From assembly GCA_025769875.1 (NCBI GenBank), contig JAGFNK010000400.1:1-48526 (forward strand): a stretch of 48,526 nt of DNA, in the 5' to 3' direction. The notes beneath the pieces are model-generated. The model searched no databases. It was not told where the DNA came from and saw only the letters and a program-made list of their open reading frames with translations. This document shows positions 1 through 10,327 of the stretch, piece after piece. The stretch comes from Russula earlei (Eukaryota > Basidiomycota > Agaricomycetes > Russulales > Russulaceae). The position numbers and the translations under genes are program-made. How positions within the stretch are numbered: the first letter of the stretch is position 1; every line of letters starts with the position of its first letter.

Positions 1-33
1 CCTCCACCTCCCACCTCCAACATTGCTACCACC

Positions 34-418
34 TGTTGCGCAGCATAGAGCGCAGCTAACAGGCTAAGCAACCCACCTTAGAGGTTGTGCTAATGCTCAA
101 GTGATATTGGGGTGTAGAGCAATGTGTATACTCGTTTACAAGTATGGTATTTATACCTCTATGACCCAGGGCTGTTCCTAAGTCCAAAAGAGGTGACTAC
201 AGGTGTCCACTATATCGCGCATTAAGTGACGCGTGATGTGGAAACGTTCTAGACACAGCATAAGGCTGCATCTTGTGATAGATAGCGTACTATGCGTAAC
301 CCTATTGCCATAAGCGCATATACTAAAGTTCTGTCTAACACGTAACATCTATGAGCGGATCTTGAACCTTATATGAAGGTCTTCGCCTTCTTTGATCCGT
401 TCGGGTTCCGGTTCAACA
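34..418 (-). repeat. Copia-type solo LTR (family C1)
   Basis: This 385-bp repeat is the same length as, and about 98% identical to, the LTR at 39058-39442, which is attached to copia coding sequence; I count eight differences, all transitions. It starts TGTTG and ends CAACA, and is flanked by a perfect 5-bp target duplication CCACC (29-33 and 419-423). No coding sequence is attached, so it is a solo LTR. Orientation follows the 39058 copy: the TATA-like sequence is on the minus strand. Confidence 0.93.
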
Positions 419-691
419 CCACCCACCTGCACATGCACACTCACCTGCACACTTGCCCACCACTGCCTCATCAGGCAGAAGTCTACAACACTCAAGGCCT
501 GGCCAACCACCTGTGTGGCATTTTGGCCATGCCAACTAGTGACCACTTGTTGCCACCAGTAACACTTCATCTATCCTTCACAGTATATACCCACTCTCTC
601 AGACCTGACCTTTCATACATACAGCCCATACTACACTGTTTTCAAGTCTAGTTTCATTACACATGTCACCTCAACACTGTGATCACACACA
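419..691. other. Unassigned sequence between two insertions
   Basis: This stretch was continuous with 7548 onward before the Ty3 element inserted at TCCAT. I see no convincing protein in any frame. It may be the far part of the pogo-like remnant that lies to the right of the Ty3 element, but I could not match a DDE domain. Confidence 0.4.
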
Positions 692-696
692 TCCAT

Positions 697-992
697 TGTC
701 ACAGGAGCTCGCCGTGTTGGACGAATCTAATGTTGACAGCTCAAGGAGAACAGAAGTATGCCAGCGGAACATAGAGCTGGCAGTAAGACGTGGCACCGAA
801 GTATTCCCGTGTTTGTGTATATAACATGTAGCTTGCACACTGTGTAGACCCCAAGTCAAATCTCCTGTCTCTTAGTCTCGTAGCCTCTCAATCACAGTCT
901 CATTTCCGCTCACAAGCGTTGGGAACACTTACTCGTACATTGAACACTATTCAAGTCTCTCGTTATCGTCGCTACTCCAAGTGACGGTGACA
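697..992 (+). repeat. 5' LTR of the Ty3 chromovirus
   Basis: 296 bp, TGTCACAGG at the start and GGTGACA at the end, paired with 7247-7542. It contains a TATA box at 818-824. The 5 bp before it (TCCAT) match the 5 bp after the 3' LTR. Confidence 0.95.
818..863 (+). promoter_or_regulatory. LTR TATA box and predicted RNA 5' end
   Basis: TATATAA at 818-824 is followed 35 bp downstream by AAGTCAAATCT (853-863). That 11-mer is complementary, with one G:U pair, to the sequence just after the LTR (995-1005). The distance suits a transcription start near 853, so the 5' end of the RNA could prime its own reverse transcription. The start site itself is inferred. Confidence 0.7.
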
Positions 993-2885
993 TTAGATTT
1001 GATTTCTTTCTACTTGAATCCAAGGAAACTGGAGCAAGCGCTCACAGAAGTCGCGATCGGCGACGACAATCAAAGTGACACGAGCAGTGACAGTAACGTC
1101 TCTGTCCCACCACCTGCCATCGACGATGCACCGGTGAACCCATACATATTTTGGATCACAAAAGGCGATAAAGGCTATACATTCGTCGAACACCACGTCT
1201 ATTGCCCTTCAGGAAGGAAGGTGATCAACAAGAACACCGTACCCATCTACTACCTTGAGAACCATTGTTACGAACTCGCGTTCGCCGAAGACCAGCGATT
1301 ACTTGCAGGAAAAAGAAGGAAAGATATAGAACGCCTCGAATCAGGACGGACCAAAGAACCTAGCGACACAGAAGAGTCAACCGACGACGTCGAAGAAGAC
1401 GCCACCACTAACGAACAGATTCGCCACGCGCCCATACCACCACTCAACACACCACCACCATACTCGTCGCACGCGCTCCCGCACATCAACCTTACTACGC
1501 AAACAACCCTCTCCTTTGCTACATCTACACCAGGCTTATCCATGGCAGCCACACCAGCGCAAGTAATTCAAGTCACAGCACCTGCCGCCGCAGCTGCACC
1601 ACAGCCAGCGGCCCCACCACTTGCAGACCCGGCACGAATATTACTAGCACTACAAAACGCACTTAGACGAGGAGGTCCAGGAGGTCCAGGAGGTCCAGGA
1701 GGCCCTGGAGGACCAGGAGGACCTGGAGGCCCCGTAGGACCACCTGCACCTGTTGCACCAGCACCACAACTGCAGAATGTAGTGCCTATCAATCCCGACG
1801 TCAAAGTTTCAGGAAACCTCCCTGCAACGTTTGATGGAGATTGGAGCCACGCTGAGCGGTTCATAGAAGGAGTAAAAGCCTATTTTCGAAGCAATATTGG
1901 TATACCTGGTTTCGACTCACCGATACGAAAAGTAGCAATTACCCTCACCTGCATCGAAGGACCTATAGTCGAAGGATGGGTCCGCGACATGGGAGCTTGG
2001 ATCAACGGTCTCAACCCCGCCACTGATAACATCCCCGCTGTATGGGATCAATTTGTAGACGAATTCCAAACCCAATTTATGGATACCCAACGAGCTCAAA
2101 GGGCGTGAGTAACCATAGAAAACCTCAAAATGAAATGGCCTGCCATCGACCAATATGTTTCGGACTTCGAACGATTAGCACGCGAAGCCGGATACACCCA
2201 AGGAGAAGAATCCATCACACGCCTCTTCCTCAGAGGCCTGACGCGATCGGTACTCGGAGACGTACTCATGCACCCAATACCACAAAACTATGGCGATATA
2301 AAAGAAAAGGCTATCAACGTCACCAAGGCGCAGCAACTAAGAAATGCGCTTATGAACAGCGCACAAAATACTAACCCTACCACACGCACACCGATAGGAA
2401 GCTGGCGTGCGCCACCCATGTATACTCAGCGACAACCGTTCTTCACTCAGCGAACCCCAAATAATAATGAACAACCTCAATTCAATTCATCCAACGCACC
2501 ACGAACTATGGCAAATCAACCCGTACCAATGGACCTAGACCGCGCGCGAATGCCACGACAATCGAGACCAATGAGAGGACGAGGATTCGGAGGACGAGTA
2601 GCCCAAATGAATAATACTCAGCCACGCACACAATGAAACAATAACTGCTTCGAATGTGGTGAAACCGGACACTACGCACGCGACTGTCCCAAATGCCTCA
2701 ACTCACAAGCCAACCTCATAGACTGGGAAACCACGACAGAAGCCATGACGGAAACCACCTACGCTGATACCGCTCCGTCCGACCCGGTTAGCGCCGCATG
2801 CGCACAGCTGAACGCGTTCACTGCAGATCAAAAACGCGAACTCGCAGAAAAATTAGCCTCATCTTCGGATTTTCTCTCAACCTAA
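981..2885 (+). pseudogene. gag: Gag of the Ty3 chromovirus, with two TGA stops
   Basis: One frame runs from inside the 5' LTR to TAA at 2883-2885, broken only by TGA at 2106-2108 and 2634-2636. It begins with an N-terminal region of about 120 residues, then an acidic Ser/Thr stretch, a Pro/Ala-rich linker with a collagen-like run of Gly-Gly-Pro triplets (about 1672-1740), a retrotransposon gag capsid domain spanning the first TGA (about 1795-2340), and a CCHC zinc knuckle CFECGETGHYARDC right after the second TGA (about 2648-2689). Both TGAs sit where related sequence would have Arg, so CGA to TGA change is likely. There is no in-frame ATG before position 1542 and no ATG at all between the LTR end and about 1120, so the start is lost or non-AUG. 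Gag packages the RNA into particles. Confidence 0.88.
995..1005 (+). other. Predicted self-priming primer-binding site
   Basis: AGATTTGATTT begins two bases after the LTR ends. It does not start with TGG, as a tRNA-primed site would. It pairs over 11 nt with 853-863 in the 5' LTR (ten Watson-Crick pairs and one G:U). Tf1 and sushi chromoviruses use an 11-nt self-primer in this position. Confidence 0.72.
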
Positions 2886-5800
2886 TCCGTGCGGCCTGGA
2901 TTAGGAGATTAGATGACAAAGTGTATATGTCAAACAGAAAATCAATGACTATTCGTTTCTACATACACTCTGCCACTAAGAGGGCCGAAGCTACGACGCT
3001 AATCGATTCCGGAGCAACTGAAAACTTCCTCAACCAACAATACACCCAAGAGCTCCAATTACCAATAAAAAGCATGGAGAAACCTCGCGAATTGCTGAAC
3101 GTTGACGGAACACCGAATAAAATAGGAAAACTCCAATTTTATGTTGACCTACTCATACAAACCGGTCGAAATCATACAAAAATGTGGTTTTTCCTAACCA
3201 ACTTAGGAGAACATAAAGCCATATTAGGTTACCCTTGGTTCGCCGCGATACAACCAAACATTAACTGGGCTAAGGGCTGGATCGACACATCACACCTTCC
3301 ACTTATCTTTAAAACAGACGACGTGCCAACTTGGCAAAGGCCAATAAAACCCACGAACCCGTCAAATGAAGAAGGAGACTTGTACATTGGTTGCATCATC
3401 ATCAATACCACGAATACATCCGAAGTTATCACTATACCAAAACAATATCAACGCCACTCGAAAGTCTTCAGTGAAGAAGCTGCCCAACGATTCCCTGAAA
3501 CACGAATCTGGGACCATGCTATACAACTCAAACACGGGGCTCCATCCACACTACCTGGGAAGATAGACCCATTAACCCAGAACGAACAAGAAGAATTACG
3601 CAAGTTCGTGAAAGAGCACCTAGCAAAAGGGTATATCCGACCATCAAAATCCCCGTATGCAGCACCCTTCTTCTTTATCAAAAAGAAAGACGGAAAACTT
3701 CGACCTGTGCAAGATTATCGAAAATTAAACGAATGGACTATACGAAATCGGTACCCCCTACCCCTTATTCCCCAACTAATCAATCGCGTTAGAGGGAAAG
3801 AGAAGTTCACTAAGTTCGACATTCGCTGGGGCTACAACAACATATGAATCAAAGATGGCGATCAGTGGAAGGCAGCCTTCCTCACTAATGAAGGATTGTT
3901 CGAACCCACAGTCATGTTCTTCGGACTCACTAACTCTCCAGCCACATTCCAAACTATGATGAACGCAATCTTTGAGGAAGAACTTCGCGAAGGGTGGCTC
4001 ATAATATACATGGACGATATCCTCATTGCAACTACCAAGGACGACCCAAAGCACGAAGAATATGTACACAAAGTGTTAGACAAACTACAAAAACATGATC
4101 TATACCTCAAACCAGAGAAATGTCAATTCGAACGAGACACCATTGAATTCTTAGGAGTGATACTACAAGGCAATACCATTCAAATGGATCCCAAAAAGGT
4201 GGCAAGCGTACGACAATGGCCAACACCAACTAATCCCACAGAAATACTGTGCATTCCTTGGATTCACAGGCTTTTATCGATATTTCATACCTAATTATTC
4301 AAGAATTGCACTGACCACTACTTGACCTTACAAAGAAAACAGTGTCATGGACTTGGCATAAATCCCAACAAGATGCGTTTGAAACCCTCAAAACATTAGT
4401 ATGCAAAAGTCCAGTCCTCACACAGCCAAATTACACCAAACCTTTCATATTGGAAACCGATGCATCAGGCGTATGGCGTGGGAGCCATACTCTCACAGGA
4501 GGGAGAATCAAACCCAAACCAACGACACAAACCAAAACGACACCCCATCGCTTTCTACTCAGCAACGTTCTCCCCAATGGAGCGTAATTACGACATCTTT
4601 GAAAGAGAACTATTAGCGGTCATCAAAGCCCTTGGCCATTGGCATCCACATCTAGCTGGTACCCAACACCCCATCACATTACTTACTGATCACGCCAACC
4701 TCACCTATTGGAAAAATCCTTGAAAAGTAAACTGACAAGTAGCGTGATGGTTCACGGAACTACAAGACTATTGGTTAGAAATCAAACATGTCCCTGGAAA
4801 AACCCATTCAGCCACGGACCTACTGTCTAGACCCCCAATGGAAGACAAAGGACAAAATGATAATGAAGACGTAACGATATTACCACACAAGCTCTTCGTT
4901 AACGCTCTCCTAGTAGGATCAACTAAAGGACGCCTAGAACAAGCACAAACTCGACATCCAATACTACTCAAGAACTGGGCACGAACATATGGCATCACAA
5001 AAGTTAACGGACTTTGGCAGTTGAATGGGAGAACAGTAGTCCCACCAGAACTCTCAATTAAGCGACGACTACTACAAGAACTTCATGACACCCCGACTGC
5101 TGGACACCCAGGACGGGATGAAATGATCAAACAAGCAGCGTCACGATATTGGTGGCCCAGGATGACCCAATGGATCAAAGATTACATAATAGGCTGTCCG
5201 ACTTGCCAACAAAATAAAATCCAAACACACCCGCCTCAAACCCCACTATACCGTATCCCTACTAAACAAGACGCCTTGCCGTTTCGTCAAGTGGCTCTAG
5301 ATCTGATCACTCAATTACCCAAAAGTCATGGATATGACGCCATTCTAACAATAGTTGACCATGGAGCGACCCGAGCCACAATATTCCTTCCTTGCCTGAC
5401 ATCAATAACAGGACCACAAATAGCTCAATTGTATATGGATCATGTTTACCGATGGTTCGGACTACCGGAAAAACTGATAACCGATAGAGATCCCCAGCTT
5501 CACATCACATTTTGGAAGAGCTCTAGCAGCGCGCCTCGGCATAAATCAAAACCTATCCACCGCGTTCCATCCCAGAACTGACGGATCATCAGAACGAGCA
5601 AATCAGTGGATTGAACAGTATCTCCGCCTTATCACTTATGATCAAACCGATTGGAGCACCTGGCTATCTATTGCATCGGCCGTATACAATAATAGAACCA
5701 ATGGCACCATCAAAATGTCACCATCAGAAGCATTACTCGGTTATAGGATTCAACTGCATCCCCAACTCGGAGTCCCAACTAACAATGAGTTCACCGAGAC

Positions 5801-6345
5801 ATGTATGACAACCCTAAGAAATAAACAGGCTCAGGCAATCGCCGCAATCAACCTCGTGGCACAGAATCACCCGACACCAGCCGACATATATCACAAGGGA
5901 CAAGAAGTATGGTTAGAAGCTTCAAACCTATCTCTGCCATATCTAACCCCCAAGTTGGCACCCAAAAGGCATGGGCTGTTCAAAATTCTAGAGAAGATCT
6001 CCCCTGTGGCGTATCGGTTGCAATTACCTGCAACATGGCACATTCACGACGTCTTCCATGCCTCGCTATTGACACCTCATCAAACCACGTCTGCTTATGG
6101 CACGACCCCCATAATGCCACCACCTTCCCTTCTCGAAGAACAAGGACAACTAGAACCCAAAGTTATCTTGAACCATCGACGAATAGGAAGACGCCAACAA
6201 CTTCAATACTTAGTAAAGTGGGCCAAACGCCCTATCAGTGATGCCACCTGGACAGAAGCAACAAATCCCACCTTAAGACCATTATTACTGAAGTACCACC
6301 GATCCCAGAAACCCCGCCTACCCATACATATAAAAGTACCCACAT
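2798..6345 (+). pseudogene. pol: Pol polyprotein (PR-RT-RH-IN-chromodomain), broken
   Basis: Pol starts in the -1 frame relative to gag and overlaps its end. Domains in order: aspartic protease (LIDSGATENF, near 3000); reverse transcriptase with YMDD at about 4008; RNase H (LETDASG, about 4450); HHCC integrase zinc domain (CPTCQQNK, about 5196); DDE integrase core, with the first D in VALDLI, the second in LITDRDP, and E in SSERANQW; and a chromodomain ending near 6290 (LQYLVKWAKRP), which marks a chromovirus. Damage: TGA at 3845, 4721, 4733 and 4745, and frameshifts near 4248, 4312, 4480 and 5497, each fitting a one-base insertion. The frame carrying the chromodomain stays open into ORF3's last segment, so the true pol stop is unclear. 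I saw no standard slippery heptamer in the gag-pol overlap. Confidence 0.92.
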
Positions 6346-6385
6346 CATATCCCACAACGACACCCTCGAACATCTCCTCCACAAT

Positions 6386-7280
6386 ATGTCTACCATCAGC
6401 ATCTCCACTCCAGAGACTCGTGTCTCGCCCCTTCCCTCTCCAGTCAACCCCATCTCCCCCAGGACACTCCAGACTATCCTGGACACGTACACGGACCTGT
6501 CCTCTCCCCAACTACGCTTGTTCATCGATGGCCTCATCGAAACCATATGAGTCAGGGAGGTGGGACAACAAGCCACGTCAGCAGATGCCCAACGCCAACA
6601 TGAACGAGTTCTTGAACTCGAATCACAAGTCACGCACCTATCCCAACAACTACGAGAACGAGACCAACCCCCCAGTTTATGCCCCCGAAGGTTTCAGGTC
6701 GAACGATGGCCGCGCCCCCAACCTCCTCATCCCAATCCCAGGAGGAAACGGGACACGTGCAGTTGCCCGCTTCGTATGCCGCGATCAAGACCGACCCACT
6801 TGGGCCCTGGGAGTATTGGGAGATCAACCGGACGAGCCACAGTATGCCGCCCATCTCACCGCAGCCCCCATTAACAACATCAACCAACCTACCGAAAGCC
6901 TCCCTCAATGGTTCGTTTTACTCATCGGGGCTGAATCAGCCGAACTACCCTACGTCCTCGAAGAAGCCGACCGCGACACAGACTGGGGAGTCGTGGCTGA
7001 CATTTTTAGATACAACTCCCTCGACACCCATCTCAGCGACTTGCTTGTCAAGCAAGACATCCTCGAAGGGGACATACGGGGCACGCGCGATGACTTGCAC
7101 CGCTGCAAACGCCGCCTCGAGAGGGCCAACGCGGCGACCCAGCTCGCCCACCTCAAGCTCCATGAGCCACCACAAGATGCGCCCGCCCCCATTAGGGCAG
7201 GATGGAGACATTTTGGACGAGGACGTCCAACCTTCGCCGAGGGTGATGTCACAGGAGCTCGCCGTGTTGGACGAATCTAA
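6386..7280 (+). pseudogene. Third ORF of the chromovirus, coiled-coil protein
   Basis: An ATG at 6386 opens a frame separate from pol. About 54 Ser/Pro/Thr-rich and then helical residues lead to TGA (6548-6550), after which the same frame gives a Glu/Gln-rich helix with heptad character (ERVLELESQVTHLSQQL, about 6608-6655). A shift at a run of C near 6665 moves the reading into the frame that ends at 7280, with a globular-looking stretch (about residues 100-230) and a second charged helix (about 7060-7150). The last ten or so codons lie inside the 3' LTR. I do not recognise a family. Its place after pol recalls an accessory or env-like ORF, but I see no signal peptide or membrane segment. It could also be a split-off gag-like protein. 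Without the stop and the shift it would be about 297 residues. Confidence 0.62.
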
Positions 7281-7542
7281 TGTTGACAGCTCGAGGAGAA
7301 CCGAAGTATGCCAGCAGAACATAGAGCTGGCAGTAAGACGTGGCACCGAAGTATTCCTGTGTTTGTGTATATAACATGTAGCTTGCACACTGTGTAGACC
7401 CCAAGTCAAATCTCCTGTCTCTTAGTCTCGTAGCCTCTCAATCACAGTCTCATTTCCGCTCACAAGCGTTGGGAACGCTTACTCGTACATTGAACACTAT
7501 TCAAGTCTCTCGTTATCGTCGCTACTCCAAGTGACGGTGACA
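7247..7542 (+). repeat. 3' LTR of the Ty3 chromovirus
   Basis: 296 bp, matching 697-992 with five substitutions (four transitions, one transversion) and followed by TCCAT (7543-7547). The end of ORF3 overlaps its first 34 bp. The purine tract before it is weak (GAGGGTGA). Confidence 0.95.
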
Positions 7543-7547
7543 TCCAT

Positions 7548-9239
7548 ACCCAATTGTCTCAGAATACATTTACCCCTTTCTCTAGCTACCTGCCTCAGAC
7601 TATGCTCATTCCAGTATGATACCATTTAGTCTATCCCTGGTCTCAATGTACATAAACCCACCTTCATCTTGAAGATGAGGGCAAGCAGAAAGAAGCAGAC
7701 AATTAATAGAGAGCCTTCTTGGCTCATCCCTCCATCTCACTCCTCTCTCCCTCCCCCCAAATTGAGTCTAACCATCCCCTTGGGAAAACAACTTCCTCTT
7801 GCAGCACAGACACACCAACATGTCAACTTACAATATGATGCCACTCCCTCTCAACTCTCTCCAGATCTGCAGATGTGGCTTCTCCATGGTGTCTCAACTC
7901 ATTCAACCCATGTTGACCCTTGAATCATGTCAACCATCCTTCACTCAGCTTCAAACATTCATCCTTGGGAACCCCAGCAAGGTCAGCAAACTTGGCTGAC
8001 TTCTGGCAAAGGACTTCTCCTGTCAGATTTATCTTATGTGCCATTGCCTTTGCTGTCCATAAATCCATCATTTCAGTCACCTCTGGATGCTATGTTCGAC
8101 AAACTCAATGTCAAGACACATACTGCTGACCACTTTATTGGGGTTCAGGAGGAGATGGAGTGATGAGTTGGGACAGGTGAATGATGTTGACAAATAGATT
8201 GCCCAAAAGGATGAGCCAAATGATGAGGAGGTACCAAAGGGGAACCAGGAGATGTTGTGCTAGGCAGAGATAAAGACTAGAGGCCAGGATGACAAGGAGC
8301 AATATGGTGGTCACAAAGGAGTACCCTAGGAATGAGAGTATCACGAATGGACAGTCTGACAACTGCCATGTTACATTGGGGTTTATATACTTGGTACAAA
8401 GCTGAGTATGGACTATAGAGATTATTCCATACTCTTTAGACTGCTCCAATTGGAGGCAAGATGCATAAACCTGTTGTGTCAGTCCTCTAGATGACTTGAT
8501 GCTTGGGGCCTTTGTGGAGCAATGACATCATAATAAAATCATCTTGGAGTGTTTGGTGAGTGTATGAAGTCATGTGGAGCTGCTCAGTCAGCCATGATGT
8601 CAGTGGAGCTTCATGACATCATACAGGTCATTCTAGGAGGCTTTGGAGTCCATCCAGGGTTTTGGGTCTTCAGTGGCTGAGTGGCCATGTGGCTAGCACA
8701 TGGTGGGTTACCCAAATAGGGAGGAGGGTGTCTGGACAAGCCACAGAGACTTGGAGGATGATGATTGTCTGTATTCTGTGCTTTGTATAAGGGGGAAGTC
8801 CTTGGAAATAGAAACAGAAGGTGTTAAGGAAGTAGAGGTGGTTGTTTAGACAAAACAAAGAGGTGCATGGCCAGATCTCAGCTTTGATTCACAACACTCA
8901 CTTTAATGAATGTTCACTGCCACCACTCTGTTCCCACTGATCTTGCCACTTCTCTTCATCACACAACCACTCTGAGATAATGGGCTGTTTGAGAGTGAGG
9001 TTGGGCCAGATCTTGTCAAAGTGCTCTGCTGTTTCCTTTTGTTTGCCATTATTCTTGTGGTGCCAGTTGAGGATTGTGATGTGTTGCTCAAGTGATGCAT
9101 TTTCTTTCTTGGTAAAAACTAGTGACCTGTTTCTTCCCTTTCTTAGATTCCTTGGGCATCATCTCTGGCCCTTGATTTTTGTTAGCAGTTATACTTCTAC
9201 TCAGAAGTAGAGTGATATATCACATACTTTTCCACTTTG
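7548..9239 (-). pseudogene. Pogo/Fot-like transposase remnant, split by a solo LTR
   Basis: Read on the minus strand, 9180-8897 gives an N-terminal helix-turn-helix segment (ETAEHFDKIWPNL, KQPIISEWLCDEEKW), and 8108-7850 continues with the second DNA-binding segment (HPEVTEMMDLW, MAHKINLTGEVLCQK, KLSEGWLT). In this order they are the CENP-B/Tc5-type DNA-binding half of basidiomycete pogo-like DDE_1 transposases. Several stops are present, including TGA where Arg is expected. A solo LTR (8109-8896) lies exactly between the halves. Beyond about 7750 homology fades and no DDE domain is visible, so the catalytic half is missing or beyond recognition. The LTR at 9240 cuts the upstream side. The remnant is inactive. 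Confidence 0.75.
8109..8896 (-). repeat. Solo LTR, family F1, copy 1
   Basis: 788 bp, TGTCAAGACAC at the left end and CAACA at the right, homologous along its length to four other copies (21716, 31588, 33090, 35342). Its TATA is on the minus strand. Flanks are CTCAA and CTCAC, a 4/5 match. It interrupts the pogo-like transposase. The start-site inverted repeat is at 8349-8367. Confidence 0.85.
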
Positions 9240-10327
9240 TGTCATGAACCACTTCCCAGAGAGGGCCCTTAAGGGACCCTTCCTTAGTAGAGGAAACCCA
9301 GCCTCTATGGTGCCACCCTGTTCACATGGACAAAAAGGGTGAGTAGAGGTGTCCACAATATTGTTGTCATGAACCATTTCCTGGAGAGGGCCCTTGAAGG
9401 ACCCTTCCTTATGAGAGGAAACCCAGCCTCTATGGTGTCACCCTGTTCATACGGACAAAAGGGGTGAGTAGATGTGTCCACAATATCATGCGCACATTGT
9501 TGCGTGAGCGATTCTCAGCACAATCAACATACAGCAAGCCCCACTTAATGGCAACCCTTTTAGTAATAAAGGACAGCATTATAGCTTCTCTAAAGACCCT
9601 TTAGGATGACTCTAAGTGCTCTACAAGAGGCACTAACAAGACACTAACAGCCCTACAATGTGTTATTAGACTAACTCTAATAACCTTAGAATGAACTATG
9701 AAACAATACTAAGGACCTTAATATAAGTATTAGGGTTGACTCTAAGGACCCTAATAAAACTATATAAGGGGCCTTATAAGCAACTCTGTTCCTTGCACCA
9801 AACTACAAGTCCTCAAATGACCGGCCCTAAACTAACTAACAAGAAACAAATCAGGTGCTTTGCACATGTACTAAAGAAGTAAACATGTGGACAGTAAAGA
9901 CTCTTACTCATCAGGATGAGCCTTCTTACTCAGCAGCTTACTGAGCATGACTGAGCATGCTCAGTAAGCACACTCTGACTTCTTACTCATCTGTCTACTG
10001 TGCTTGATAACAAGGTTAAGACTTGTTCCCTATTTAGCAATCTTCTTGTAGTATATAAGTGCTCAATAAAGTAGCAGACAGTCTTCAGACTGTCCATTTG
10101 ATTTGCAGCACTCTACTACAGAGGGTACTCCTTTAGGACCACCCTATCTAGCACACCCTGGCTCTTTCTCTTCATGATCACCTCTCACAGCTGATACCAG
10201 TCCCTCTCTGGTACCTGCTACTTGTTTGGACTATTCTCTTCGCCAACTTTGTCTTGGAACTCAGTCAACTCATCTCTTTGCTCCTACCTTGCTCTTGAAC
10301 AGGATTGTTCAACAGTGAGTCCTGACA
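9240..10327 (+). repeat. Solo LTR, family F2, copy A, with duplicated 5' end
   Basis: It begins TGTCATGAACCA and ends GTCCTGACA. Flanks are CTTTG and CTTTT (4/5). The first 125 bp (9240-9364) are repeated as a diverged tandem copy starting at 9365, making this LTR longer than the 940-955 bp of the other copies. It holds TATATAA, then AATAAA, then an inverted repeat GACAGTC/GACTGTC at 10077-10094, all on the plus strand. An upstream palindrome of the CTTACTGAGCATG type is also present. Confidence 0.85.

Larger units (their letters stand above)
697..7542 (+). mobile_element. Full-length Ty3/gypsy chromovirus retrotransposon
   Basis: Two 296-bp LTRs (697-992 and 7247-7542) begin TGTCAC and end GTGACA, and a 5-bp target duplication TCCAT lies at 692-696 and 7543-7547. 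The order inside is gag, protease, reverse transcriptase, RNase H, integrase, chromodomain, then a third ORF. I count five LTR differences out of 296 (about 1.7%), so the insertion is fairly recent. It cannot be autonomous: gag, pol and ORF3 hold TGA stops and about five single-base frameshifts. It is the only complete LTR element in the window and sits in the remnant that continues at 7548. Confidence 0.96.

Noticed and set aside
1672..1740. Tandem 9-bp repeat (GGTCCAGGA type), a possible minisatellite
   Set aside because: It is in frame in gag and encodes a Gly-Gly-Pro run; coding low complexity explains it.
2798..2885. Programmed -1 frameshift signal between gag and pol
   Set aside because: The overlap and frame relation fit, but I found no standard slippery heptamer, and the element has other frameshifts by decay.
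6386..7280. Envelope protein of the Ty3 element
   Set aside because: No signal peptide, membrane segment or cysteine pattern; the visible features are coiled coils.
8109..10327. First taken for copia LTRs
   Set aside because: No coding sequence is attached to any F1 or F2 copy, and their start-site palindrome matches the Ty3-type LTRs, so I left the class open.
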